This document shows, piece after piece, positions 54,580-61,663 of a DNA stretch of 64,000 bases. The notes beneath the pieces are model-generated. The model was not told the origin of the DNA, made no database searches, and saw only the letters and a list, made by a program, of their open reading frames with translations. Made by a program: the position numbers and the translations under genes. Every line of letters starts with the position of its first letter. The first letter of the stretch is position 1. Source of the DNA: Sporosarcina aquimarina (GTDB lineage Bacteria; Bacillota; Bacilli; Bacillales_A; Planococcaceae); the NCBI RefSeq assembly GCF_019748715.1, contig NZ_JACLBZ010000012.1, positions 124,001-188,000 on the forward strand. Direction: 5' to 3'.

Positions 54580-56619
54580 TTAATCAATTCTTTTTTCCGT
54601 TAACGCCCCGGACTGTTCAAGCTGGTTTCGCAATGCTGCAAACTCATCGTCACACCAAAACTCCGGCGAATTCAATAACCGTTCTGCATCTTGCCTAGCA
54701 GTCGACAGCGCTTTAAAATCATGGACCAAATCGGCTACTTTGAATTCCGGCATACCGCTTTGCTTTTTCCCAAAAATGTCACCAGCGCCACGCAGTTCTA
54801 AATCCTTTTCCGCCAAAACGAATCCATCATTTGTCTCTGTCATAGACTGCATACGCATTTTTCCTTCTTCCGATGTAGGATTGGCAAGCAAGACACAATA
54901 CGACTGATCAGACCCACGGCCAACACGTCCTCTTAACTGATGCAGTTGCGCTAATCCAAATCTGGTCGCATCATAGATCAGCATAAACGTCGCGTTCGGT
55001 ACATTTACTCCGACTTCTACAACAGTGGTAGAGACTAAAATATTGAGTTCTCCTTCACTAAAAGAGCGCATTACTTGATCTTTTTCAACAGAAGGTAAGC
55101 GGCCATGCATTAAGCCGACATTGTAACGGCCAGCAAAATAATTGCTTAGTTCAGCATGGACTTCCACCGCGTTTTGGACATCCAGTTTATCGGATTCCTC
55201 AATAAGCGGGCAAATAACATATGCCTGGCGACCCGCCCGCAGTTCCTTCTCCATCTTCTGCAAGACCGGAAGCAAAGACTCCTCTTTCAGCCAATGTGTC
55301 TCAATTTCTTTTCGTCCTGCCGGCAATTCATCGAGTATGGAGACGTCCATTTCACCAAAGACTGTAATCGCAAGTGTCCGGGGTATCGGAGTCGCTGTCA
55401 TGAACAAGACATCAGGATTCAATCCTTTATCCCGCAATACACGCCGTTGCTCTACACCAAAACGGTGCTGTTCATCCGTCACGACAAATCCCAGCCGACA
55501 AAATTGAACCTCAGGCTGTATAAGAGCATGTGTGCCGATCAGCAAATCAATATCTCCTGCTTCTAACTTCTCAAGCAATTCCCGTCGAGCTTTCGCTTTT
55601 GTAGAACCGGCCAAAAACGCCACGGTGACGCCAAACGGTTCAAACCAATCCGCCAGCAACTCCGCATGCTGCTCAGCCAAAATCTCTGTCGGGGCCATGA
55701 GCGCCCCTTGAAAACCTGCTGTAATCGTTGCATATAAAGCGATAGCCGCTACTGCTGTCTTCCCTGAACCAACATCCCCTTGCAACAAACGATTCATACG
55801 GAGCGGTGCCTTTAATTCGGCACACAACTCATTGACGACTCTTTTTTGTGCGTTGGTTAACTCAAAAGGGAGTGATTTGATGAATTTCTTCAGTAAATCT
55901 AAGTCATATTGGATAATAAGCCCTTGTTCCTGCTCTTTTCGCAGTTTCTTCATTCCTTCAATTTTCAACTGAAAAAGCAATAATTCCTCATAAACAAATC
56001 TTCTGCGTGCTTGCTTGACGTCTTCCAGCTTTGTCGGGAAATGAATCATTTCGAGCGCCTCCGCCAATGTAGGAAGACGGTATTCTTCTATGATAGAAGC
56101 AGGCAACGTCTCGATAAGGTCCCCTGCAGCAACATCCAGAGTATTTCGCATATATCGCCTGAATGTTTTTTGATGCATGACGCCTTTCAAGCTATAAACC
56201 GGCTCAAAGTCGATTTGCTCTCCTGTATGCAAACGGTTAACTGTGATAGATTGGCGACCTCTGTCCCAAGTACCTGTCACATTGATTTTCATCCCAGTCG
56301 AAAGACGTTCCTTTAAATAATGTTGATTAAAAAAAATGGCCTTCACTAAATGATGACCAACCAATAGACGGATTTGAAGGCGTGAACGATTCTTTCCAGA
56401 ATAAAAAACGGTGGGTTCTGACTCCACTCTTCCTTCAACGGTTACCCGCTCGTTATGCGGAGTTTCCGTCAAGTCGGTCATTCTGAAATCTTCATGCCTG
56501 TAAGGAAATGTGTACAGTAAATCTACAATCGTCACAATACCCAGCTTTTGAAATTGTTCAGTAGTGGTCTTTCCGATACCTTTCACTGTGCCGACACTAT
56601 TTTGCAGTATATTTTCCAC
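54580..56619 (-). CDS. recG: ATP-dependent DNA helicase RecG
   Basis: RecG remodels stalled replication forks and branched DNA. The N-terminal wedge/OB domain (about 1-180) precedes the helicase core: QGDVGSGKTAVAAIAL (Walker A), DEQHRFG (DExH), ATPIPRTLAIT and the C-terminal QLRGRVGRGSDQSYC. A GTG start has GGAGG 8 nt upstream. It is 679 aa. The sdaAB-sdaAA pair that precedes recG in B. subtilis is absent here; fakA is the direct upstream neighbour. Confidence 0.97.
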   Translation of the reverse strand: MENILQNSVGTVKGIGKTTTEQFQKLGIVTIVDLLYTFPYRHEDFRMTDLTETPHNERVTVEGRVESEPTVFYSGKNRSRLQIRLLVGHHLVKAIFFNQHYLKERLSTGMKINVTGTWDRGRQSITVNRLHTGEQIDFEPVYSLKGVMHQKTFRRYMRNTLDVAAGDLIETLPASIIEEYRLPTLAEALEMIHFPTKLEDVKQARRRFVYEELLLFQLKIEGMKKLRKEQEQGLIIQYDLDLLKKFIKSLPFELTNAQKRVVNELCAELKAPLRMNRLLQGDVGSGKTAVAAIALYATITAGFQGALMAPTEILAEQHAELLADWFEPFGVTVAFLAGSTKAKARRELLEKLEAGDIDLLIGTHALIQPEVQFCRLGFVVTDEQHRFGVEQRRVLRDKGLNPDVLFMTATPIPRTLAITVFGEMDVSILDELPAGRKEIETHWLKEESLLPVLQKMEKELRAGRQAYVICPLIEESDKLDVQNAVEVHAELSNYFAGRYNVGLMHGRLPSVEKDQVMRSFSEGELNILVSTTVVEVGVNVPNATFMLIYDATRFGLAQLHQLRGRVGRGSDQSYCVLLANPTSEEGKMRMQSMTETNDGFVLAEKDLELRGAGDIFGKKQSGMPEFKVADLVHDFKALSTARQDAERLLNSPEFWCDDEFAALRNQLEQSGALTEKRID

Positions 56620-56693
56620 CCGAAACTCCTCCTTTCTACGCAGGTTAGAAAACGGATGTTCTTCTTTTTTAGTTTACCACGAAAAAGCTGGAA

Positions 56694-56727
56694 AATAAAA
56701 ACGTTGCCCTTGTAAAAAAGGGCAACG
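56694..56727 (-). terminator. Terminator after fakA
   Basis: A ten-bp perfect stem (56702-56711 with 56718-56727, CGTTGCCCTT/AAGGGCAACG) is followed on the minus strand by TTTTTATTTTC. Confidence 0.9.
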
Positions 56728-56734
56728 CATCATT

Positions 56735-58393
56735 TTATTCAACTGATAAAATATACGGATAGAGCGGTTGTTTTCCTGCATACAATTCCACATCTACGAA
56801 ATCAAATTGCTCTTCGATATATGCAGCAATCTTTTCCGCTTCGTCTGATGCAACGTCTTCTCCATAAATAATCGTGACGATTTCATCGTCCTCATCAATC
56901 AATGAGGCTGCCAGGCTTTTTGTCACGTCATCCAATGAAGGAGCTGAACTTGTGATTTTACCTTGAGCAATTCCTATGAAATCATCTTTTTGAATCGTCA
57001 CTCCGTCAATAGAAGTATCCCGTACCGCATATGTGACCTGTCCTGTCTTAACAGAAGAAGCAGCTTCCTTCATAGTCTGCGCATTCTTTTCAACTGTCGC
57101 TTCCGGATTGAATGCTAAAATTGCCGCCAATCCTTCAGGTACAGATTTAGTAGGCACGACCGCTGCTTCAATAGACAAAACGTCCGCTGCCTGCTCAGCT
57201 GCCATAATAATATTTTTATTATTCGGCAGGATCAATACCTTTTCTGCACCAATCTCTTCTATTGCTTTAATAATATCTTCAGTAGAAGGATTCATCGTCT
57301 GTCCGCCTTCAATGACAGCGGATGCACCGATGCTCTTTAGAAGCTCAGCGATGCCTGAACCCATCGAAACTGTGACGATAGCATACTTGTGTTGCTGTTT
57401 AGGAGTAGCTGTCGGAATGCTGTCACGCTCCATAATATCACTGTGCTGTTCGCGCATATTCTCTATTTTCATCTTTGTCAATGATCCGTATTTCTGCCCA
57501 TAAGACAAAGCATCTCCCGGCTCTTCTGTATGAATATGTACTTTCACCACTTCATCGTCGGATATAACAAGCAATGAATCACCCAACTCACTCAGATCTT
57601 GGCGGAAAGTATCTTCATCAAATGGTTTCTCATGCAGCTTGTCCGCATCCAATTTCACCATAAACTCCGTACAATAACCAAACTCAATATCTTCGGTGTT
57701 CATGAAACTTTGCACACTGCGATGATGTTCTGTCTTGACTAAGTCTTCCATGGAATGGACAACGGTCTTTGCAGGCAAGTCTTCACCTTTTAAACAAGCC
57801 AAAAAGCCTTCATACACATACACAAGGCCTTGTCCACCACTGTCCACTACCCCTACTTCCTTCAATACTGGCAATAGATCAGGCGTTCTTTTTAAAGAAG
57901 CCTTCGCTTCTTCGACAATGATTTCCATTAATTCGGTTAGATCTGCCGCTTGTTCTTTATGAGAAACTGCTGCATTCGCGGCATCTTTTGCTACTGTCAA
58001 AATTGTTCCTTCTACCGGCTTCATGACTGCTTTATAGGCAGTTTCAACACCGTATTGAAGGGCTTCTGCAAATTGCTCTACATTAACTTCCGATTCGCTT
58101 TCAATCTGTTTGCTGAATCCGCGGAATAGTTGAGATAAAATCACACCTGAGTTTCCGCGAGCACCCATCAACAGACCTTTAGAGAAAGCTTGGGCAGTCA
58201 TGCCGATATGTTCCTGTGCGTTCAAGCCTGTTTCTTTCGCACCTGAAGTCATGGATAAATTCATATTCGTCCCTGTATCACCGTCTGGTACAGGGAATAC
58301 GTTTAAAGAATCCACATAATCCGCATTCTGGTGAAGGTGATGTGCACCCATTTCCACCATCTTCGCAAATTGCAATCCATTTATTGAACTCAT
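56735..58393 (-). CDS. fakA: Fatty acid kinase FakA (YloV, Dak-domain protein)
   Basis: FakA phosphorylates FakB-bound fatty acids so that they can enter phospholipid synthesis. The N-terminal DhaL-like domain has VFPVPDGDTGTNMNLSMTSG and MGARGNSGVILSQLFRGF, which bind ATP/metal. The middle (about 220-320) and C-terminal DAK1-like domain (about 330-552) hold VSMGSGIAELLKSIGA and ILPNNKNIIMAAEQAADVLS. It is 552 aa. It forms an operon with yloU and ends at a strong terminator. Confidence 0.95.
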   Translation of the reverse strand: MSSINGLQFAKMVEMGAHHLHQNADYVDSLNVFPVPDGDTGTNMNLSMTSGAKETGLNAQEHIGMTAQAFSKGLLMGARGNSGVILSQLFRGFSKQIESESEVNVEQFAEALQYGVETAYKAVMKPVEGTILTVAKDAANAAVSHKEQAADLTELMEIIVEEAKASLKRTPDLLPVLKEVGVVDSGGQGLVYVYEGFLACLKGEDLPAKTVVHSMEDLVKTEHHRSVQSFMNTEDIEFGYCTEFMVKLDADKLHEKPFDEDTFRQDLSELGDSLLVISDDEVVKVHIHTEEPGDALSYGQKYGSLTKMKIENMREQHSDIMERDSIPTATPKQQHKYAIVTVSMGSGIAELLKSIGASAVIEGGQTMNPSTEDIIKAIEEIGAEKVLILPNNKNIIMAAEQAADVLSIEAAVVPTKSVPEGLAAILAFNPEATVEKNAQTMKEAASSVKTGQVTYAVRDTSIDGVTIQKDDFIGIAQGKITSSAPSLDDVTKSLAASLIDEDDEIVTIIYGEDVASDEAEKIAAYIEEQFDFVDVELYAGKQPLYPYILSVE

Positions 58394-58411
58394 TAACTCA
58401 AAGGCCTCCTT

Positions 58412-58774
58412 CTACAGGTTCGTTACCCGAACTCCTTGAACAAAAATATTTACTGAACTTACTGTGAGACCTAACACTTTCTTAACTGTATATTGTACTT
58501 TCGATTGTACTTGATAGGCCACTTCAGTAATTTTCGTACCATAGCTCATGATGACATACATATCGATATGAAAAGCATTCCCTTCGTTACGTACAATCAC
58601 CCCGCGAGCAAAGTTTTCTTTTCGGAGAATTTCTGTAAGTCCGTCACGAATTTGGTGTTGTGAAGCCATTCCCACAATTCCGTAACACTCGATCGCAGCC
58701 TCACCGACGACTTGGGCAATTACGTCATTCGTAATATCGATAGTTCCATGTTCATTTTTCAGTTCGATTGACAT
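58412..58774 (-). CDS. yloU: Asp23/Gls24 family envelope protein YloU
   Basis: This 120 aa Asp23-family protein begins SIELKNEHGTIDITNDVIAQ and contains CYGIVGM and VIMSYGTKITEVAYQVQSKV, typical for the family. In staphylococci Asp23 is membrane-associated; the role of YloU in Bacillus is unclear, though it is always paired with fakA. The ATG at 58774 has GGGAGG 8 nt upstream; the longer frame is not needed. Confidence 0.94.
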   Translation of the reverse strand: MSIELKNEHGTIDITNDVIAQVVGEAAIECYGIVGMASQHQIRDGLTEILRKENFARGVIVRNEGNAFHIDMYVIMSYGTKITEVAYQVQSKVQYTVKKVLGLTVSSVNIFVQGVRVTNL

Positions 58775-58901
58775 CCTCTTCTCCTCCCAACTCTTTTCAC
58801 GCATATACGTACATTATACGGTAATTTATCAAGAAAGAAAGCATTGTTGTCGCTGAATTATAGTGTAAAGGAAAAAAGCTTGAAGGTCTCCTAAAAAAAT
58901 G

Positions 58902-58930
58902 TTGCATCGATCTCCCGCTTATGATAAAGT
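58902..58930 (+). promoter_or_regulatory. Candidate promoter of rpmB
   Basis: TTGCAT (58902-58907) and TAAAGT (58925-58930) on the plus strand are 17 nt apart, about 57 nt before rpmB. The -10 match is modest. On the opposite strand, TATAAT boxes (58813-58818 and 58857-58862) may serve yloU, but their -35 boxes are poor. Confidence 0.45.
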
Positions 58931-58987
58931 ACTATGGTATGCGAATTGTAACGTGAATCGCTAAATAATTCACGAGGAGGTACTAAA

Positions 58988-59176
58988 ATGGCTAAACAAT
59001 GTGTTATCACTGGACGTAAAGCACGTTCTGGAAACTCTCGTTCACACGCTCTGAACTCAAGCAAACGCACTTGGGGAGCAAACCTTCAAAAAGTTAGAAT
59101 CTTAGTAGACGGCAAACCTAAACGTGTTTGGGTATCTGCAAGAGCTCTAAAATCAGGCAAAGTACAACGAGTATAA
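58988..59176 (+). CDS. rpmB: 50S ribosomal protein L28
   Basis: This 62 aa basic ribosomal protein, the only plus-strand gene of the window, has the L28 features [20 protein letters not shown] and [23 protein letters not shown] lies upstream of the ATG. It contains one Cys and no zinc-binding CxxC pair. It is followed by a strong terminator and faces spoVM convergently. Confidence 0.97.
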   Translation: MAKQCVITGRKARSGNSRSHALNSSKRTWGANLQKVRILVDGKPKRVWVSARALKSGKVQRV

Positions 59177-59189
59177 TAATCAAATGCTG

Positions 59190-59241
59190 AAAGCGCCGGG
59201 TAGCCTCGACAGACGTTGGAGGGATTACCTGGCGCTTTTTG
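59190..59241 (+). terminator. Terminator after rpmB
   Basis: AAAGCGCC (59190-59197) with GGCGCTTT (59231-59238), extended by GGTA/TACC, encloses a 20-odd nt loop and ends in TTTTT on the plus strand, 14 nt after the rpmB stop. Confidence 0.85.
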
Positions 59242-59257
59242 CTTTCGGCAAAAAGAA

Positions 59258-59294
59258 AAAACACAAGGCACCTAAATTAGGCGCCTTGTGTTTT
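59258..59294. terminator. Bidirectional terminator overlapping the 3' end of spoVM
   Basis: AAACACAAGGC-A-CCTAA (59259-59275) pairs with TTAGG-C-GCCTTGTGTTT (59277-59293), one mismatch, with T-runs on both strands. It separates convergent rpmB and spoVM. The last codons of the spoVM reading frame and its TAA stop lie inside the stem. Confidence 0.85.
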
Positions 59295-59435
59295 TTCTTT
59301 TTTACGTCTCTTTTTGCTGACTTTACTATTCGTTGCAACTGTTGATTTCGCACGGCCGTCCTTCTGGAACGCGACTGCGCACTTTCTGACAATATTGCTA
59401 ACGAATTTCGGTAGCGTAAATGTATATACTCGCAA
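59277..59435 (-). CDS. spoVM: Sporulation protein SpoVM with C-terminal extension
   Basis: This frame of 52 codons begins RVYTFTLPKFVSNIVRKCAV after a TTG start. Its first 26 residues align without gaps to the 26-aa SpoVM of B. subtilis (13 identical positions, including P9, I15 and R17, and ending FQKD against FRKD). SpoVM is an amphipathic peptide that senses the convex forespore membrane and anchors SpoIVA coat. AAGGAG lies 7 nt before the TTG, 13 nt after the thiN stop, the conserved location. Residues 27-52 form an extra, very basic tail (KVSKKRRKKEK). The identification is new from this reading and rests on alignment plus synteny. Confidence 0.88.
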   Translation of the reverse strand: MRVYTFTLPKFVSNIVRKCAVAFQKDGRAKSTVATNSKVSKKRRKKEKTQGA

Positions 59436-59448
59436 ATCCCCACTCCTT

Positions 59449-60102
59449 TCAGGAATCTGAACTCCTTACCATTAAGCATATGCCGTCTCGGAAAGAGATA
59501 GTACAAACATCCGCCACCGTTTCATTACTTGTGAATCGAGTCGTGCCGATTTCCAACCGTTCATTCACTGTTTCGTATTTAAACCCAGTCAACGTCAACC
59601 CTGTCACCACAGGCCCGAACGAGAAAAAAGAAGTGTATGGGTAACGCTCATCTTTTTTTACACGTCGTACACCCGGTAACATAACACGGATATCATTGGT
59701 TGTGTTGTGAATTTTAAATTTCACTCTGAAATGCTCTGATTGCACCCTATATAATAAATGTAAGGCAGATTGCAGGTGATCCAATCTGCCGCCCGTCACG
59801 CCAGTCAATACGATATAATCCGGATCATACGTCAGGGCTCGCTGTACAGCCAATTCCGTATCCGTCTCATCTTTTTCTTCGTTGACACGATGCACGATTT
59901 CCACCGCTGAAGTGATTTTTTCAAATTGCTCTTTTGACACGGAGTCAAAGTCTCCCACTGCTTCATGCGGTTGAATTCCTTTTTCCAATAAATAAAGAGC
60001 ACCACGGTCCACACCAATATAGACCGTGTCCTGCTGATCATATTCTGCCAAATCTACGACTTCCTCAATGGGACCTGCCGCACAAATAATGGCATATTTC
60101 AT
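59449..60102 (-). CDS. thiN: Thiamine pyrophosphokinase ThiN
   Basis: ThiN makes thiamine diphosphate from thiamine and ATP. The N-terminal domain includes YIGVDRGALYLLEKG and AVGDFDSVSKEQFEKI; then VLTGVTGGRLDHLQSALHLL, the family signature. The C-terminal beta domain closes the active site. It is 217 aa. It overlaps rpe by 4 nt, and spoVM follows. Confidence 0.95.
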   Translation of the reverse strand: MKYAIICAAGPIEEVVDLAEYDQQDTVYIGVDRGALYLLEKGIQPHEAVGDFDSVSKEQFEKITSAVEIVHRVNEEKDETDTELAVQRALTYDPDYIVLTGVTGGRLDHLQSALHLLYRVQSEHFRVKFKIHNTTNDIRVMLPGVRRVKKDERYPYTSFFSFGPVVTGLTLTGFKYETVNERLEIGTTRFTSNETVADVCTISFRDGICLMVRSSDS

Positions 60103-60767
60103 TTTTGCATCACACTCTCACCAGCAGATTTTATTGCTTGCAATGCCTTTGCACGATCTTTTTGATTGTAGATTGCAGAGCCTGCAACGAAAATGGTTGC
60201 TCCAGCTTCCACACATGGCTTGATAGTCTCTTCATTGATACCGCCATCGATCTCAATTTCAATAGAAAGACCGCGTGCTGAAATAATTTCTGACAGTTGC
60301 TTTACTTTTGGCACGACAGATTCAATAAATGACTGTCCGCCAAACCCTGGATTGACTGTCATGAACAATACCATATCCACATCTTCCAAAACATGCATGA
60401 TCTGATCAACAGGCGTATGCGGATTCAACACAACGCCAGGTTTAGCGCCTGTTGATTTAATCAATTGCAATGTTCTGTGCAAGTGACGGCAAGCCTCTAC
60501 ATGAACCGTAATATAATCTGCACCTGCTTTAGCAAAACTTTCGATATACGCATCTGGATTCTCGATCATCAAATGAACATCCAATGGTAATTTTGTTAAA
60601 GGGCGCAACGCTTCGACAACTATAGGACCCATTGTAATATTTGGTACAAAGTGACCGTCCATCACATCGATATGAATGAGCTCCGCACCCGCTTTTTCTA
60701 CTTCCTTTACTTCTTCTCCCAGCTTTGAAAAATCAGCTGCTAAAATAGATGGCGCAATTTTTACCAT
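60099..60767 (-). CDS. rpe: Ribulose-phosphate 3-epimerase Rpe
   Basis: This pentose phosphate pathway TIM-barrel enzyme interconverts ribulose-5-P and xylulose-5-P. Motifs KIAPSILAADFSKLGEEV, HIDVMDGHFVPNITMGP, VHLMIENPD, VNPGFGGQSFIESVV and EIDGGINEET cover the metal and phosphate sites. The ATG at 60767 has GAGG 8 nt upstream and overlaps the rsgA stop region. It is 222 aa. Confidence 0.97.
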   Translation of the reverse strand: MVKIAPSILAADFSKLGEEVKEVEKAGAELIHIDVMDGHFVPNITMGPIVVEALRPLTKLPLDVHLMIENPDAYIESFAKAGADYITVHVEACRHLHRTLQLIKSTGAKPGVVLNPHTPVDQIMHVLEDVDMVLFMTVNPGFGGQSFIESVVPKVKQLSEIISARGLSIEIEIDGGINEETIKPCVEAGATIFVAGSAIYNQKDRAKALQAIKSAGESVMQK

Positions 60768-60769
60768 GA

Positions 60770-61651
60770 TCAATACCTCGGCTTTCGATCTATAATTTCT
60801 TGTAAGAACAGTAAGTAATTCTTGTAACGCGCTTCAGAGATCGTTCCTTCTTCCACTTGTGCTTTCACAGCGCAACCAGGCTCCTTGACATGAAGGCAGC
60901 CCCGAAATTTACATCCTTCACCGGCTTCCGATATCTCTACAAAACAATCTCGTAATTCTTCTTTCTTAATATGTTCGAAGCCCAATGAACTAAAGCCAGG
61001 TGTATCCGCAACTAATCCATCCGCAATTTCGAGCAGTTCTACGTGGCGCGTCGTATGCTTACCACGCCCGAGTGCGTCTGAGATGACTCCTGTCTTCAAC
61101 TCCAACTCGGGGAGAATCGTATTGAGCAACGTCGATTTTCCAACCCCTGACTGACCTGCAAGCACGGTTGTTTTGCCATTTAAATAGGGGCGCAGTACTT
61201 CAATCAACTGCTCTTCGTTGCCCACATTACGCAATACGGTATAACCAATACGCCGATAATAGGCTAAATTCCCTTCATTTTCCGCTATTGTCTGCTGGTT
61301 CGCTAAATCTTCCTTGGAAACATAAATAATTGGTTCTAGACGGTGCGATTCAATAACAGAGAGAAAACGATCCAACAAACGAAGGCTCATATCTGGCTCT
61401 ACAACGGAAAATACTAGTAGTACCTGGTCCACATTCGCTATGGGTGGTCTAACAAGTTCACTTTTCCTTGGATGAACATCTGTGATGGTCGCGTCATTCT
61501 CACCATCTGGTGTATAGGTGACCATATCGCCAACAAGTGGGTTAATTCCTTTTAACCGAAAAACTCCCCGACTCTTACACTGAATTAATTCACCATTATG
61601 TTCAACATAATAGAAGCCGCTGATCGCTTTTCGAATTTGGCCTTCCGCCAT
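60770..61651 (-). CDS. rsgA: Small-subunit ribosome GTPase RsgA (CpgA)
   Basis: RsgA is a late 30S assembly checkpoint GTPase. The N-terminal OB fold (about 1-70) precedes a circularly permuted G domain: G4-like YVSKEDL, then VLAGQSGVGKSTLLN (G1), RGKHTTRHVE (G2) and DTPGFSSL (G3). The zinc finger CKFRGCLHVKEPGC ends the core. The usual N/TKxD of G4 reads SKED here, a small deviation. It is 293 aa. It lies between prkC and rpe, the Bacillus order. Confidence 0.96.
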   Translation of the reverse strand: MAEGQIRKAISGFYYVEHNGELIQCKSRGVFRLKGINPLVGDMVTYTPDGENDATITDVHPRKSELVRPPIANVDQVLLVFSVVEPDMSLRLLDRFLSVIESHRLEPIIYVSKEDLANQQTIAENEGNLAYYRRIGYTVLRNVGNEEQLIEVLRPYLNGKTTVLAGQSGVGKSTLLNTILPELELKTGVISDALGRGKHTTRHVELLEIADGLVADTPGFSSLGFEHIKKEELRDCFVEISEAGEGCKFRGCLHVKEPGCAVKAQVEEGTISEARYKNYLLFLQEIIDRKPRY

Positions 61652-61663
61652 CGAACTCCTCCT

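Noticed and set aside
59225..59506. A 93-codon minus-strand frame over the thiN-spoVM-terminator region
   Set aside because: It runs in a different frame through thiN, spoVM and the terminator; the spoVM frame with its ribosome site and homology explains the region better.
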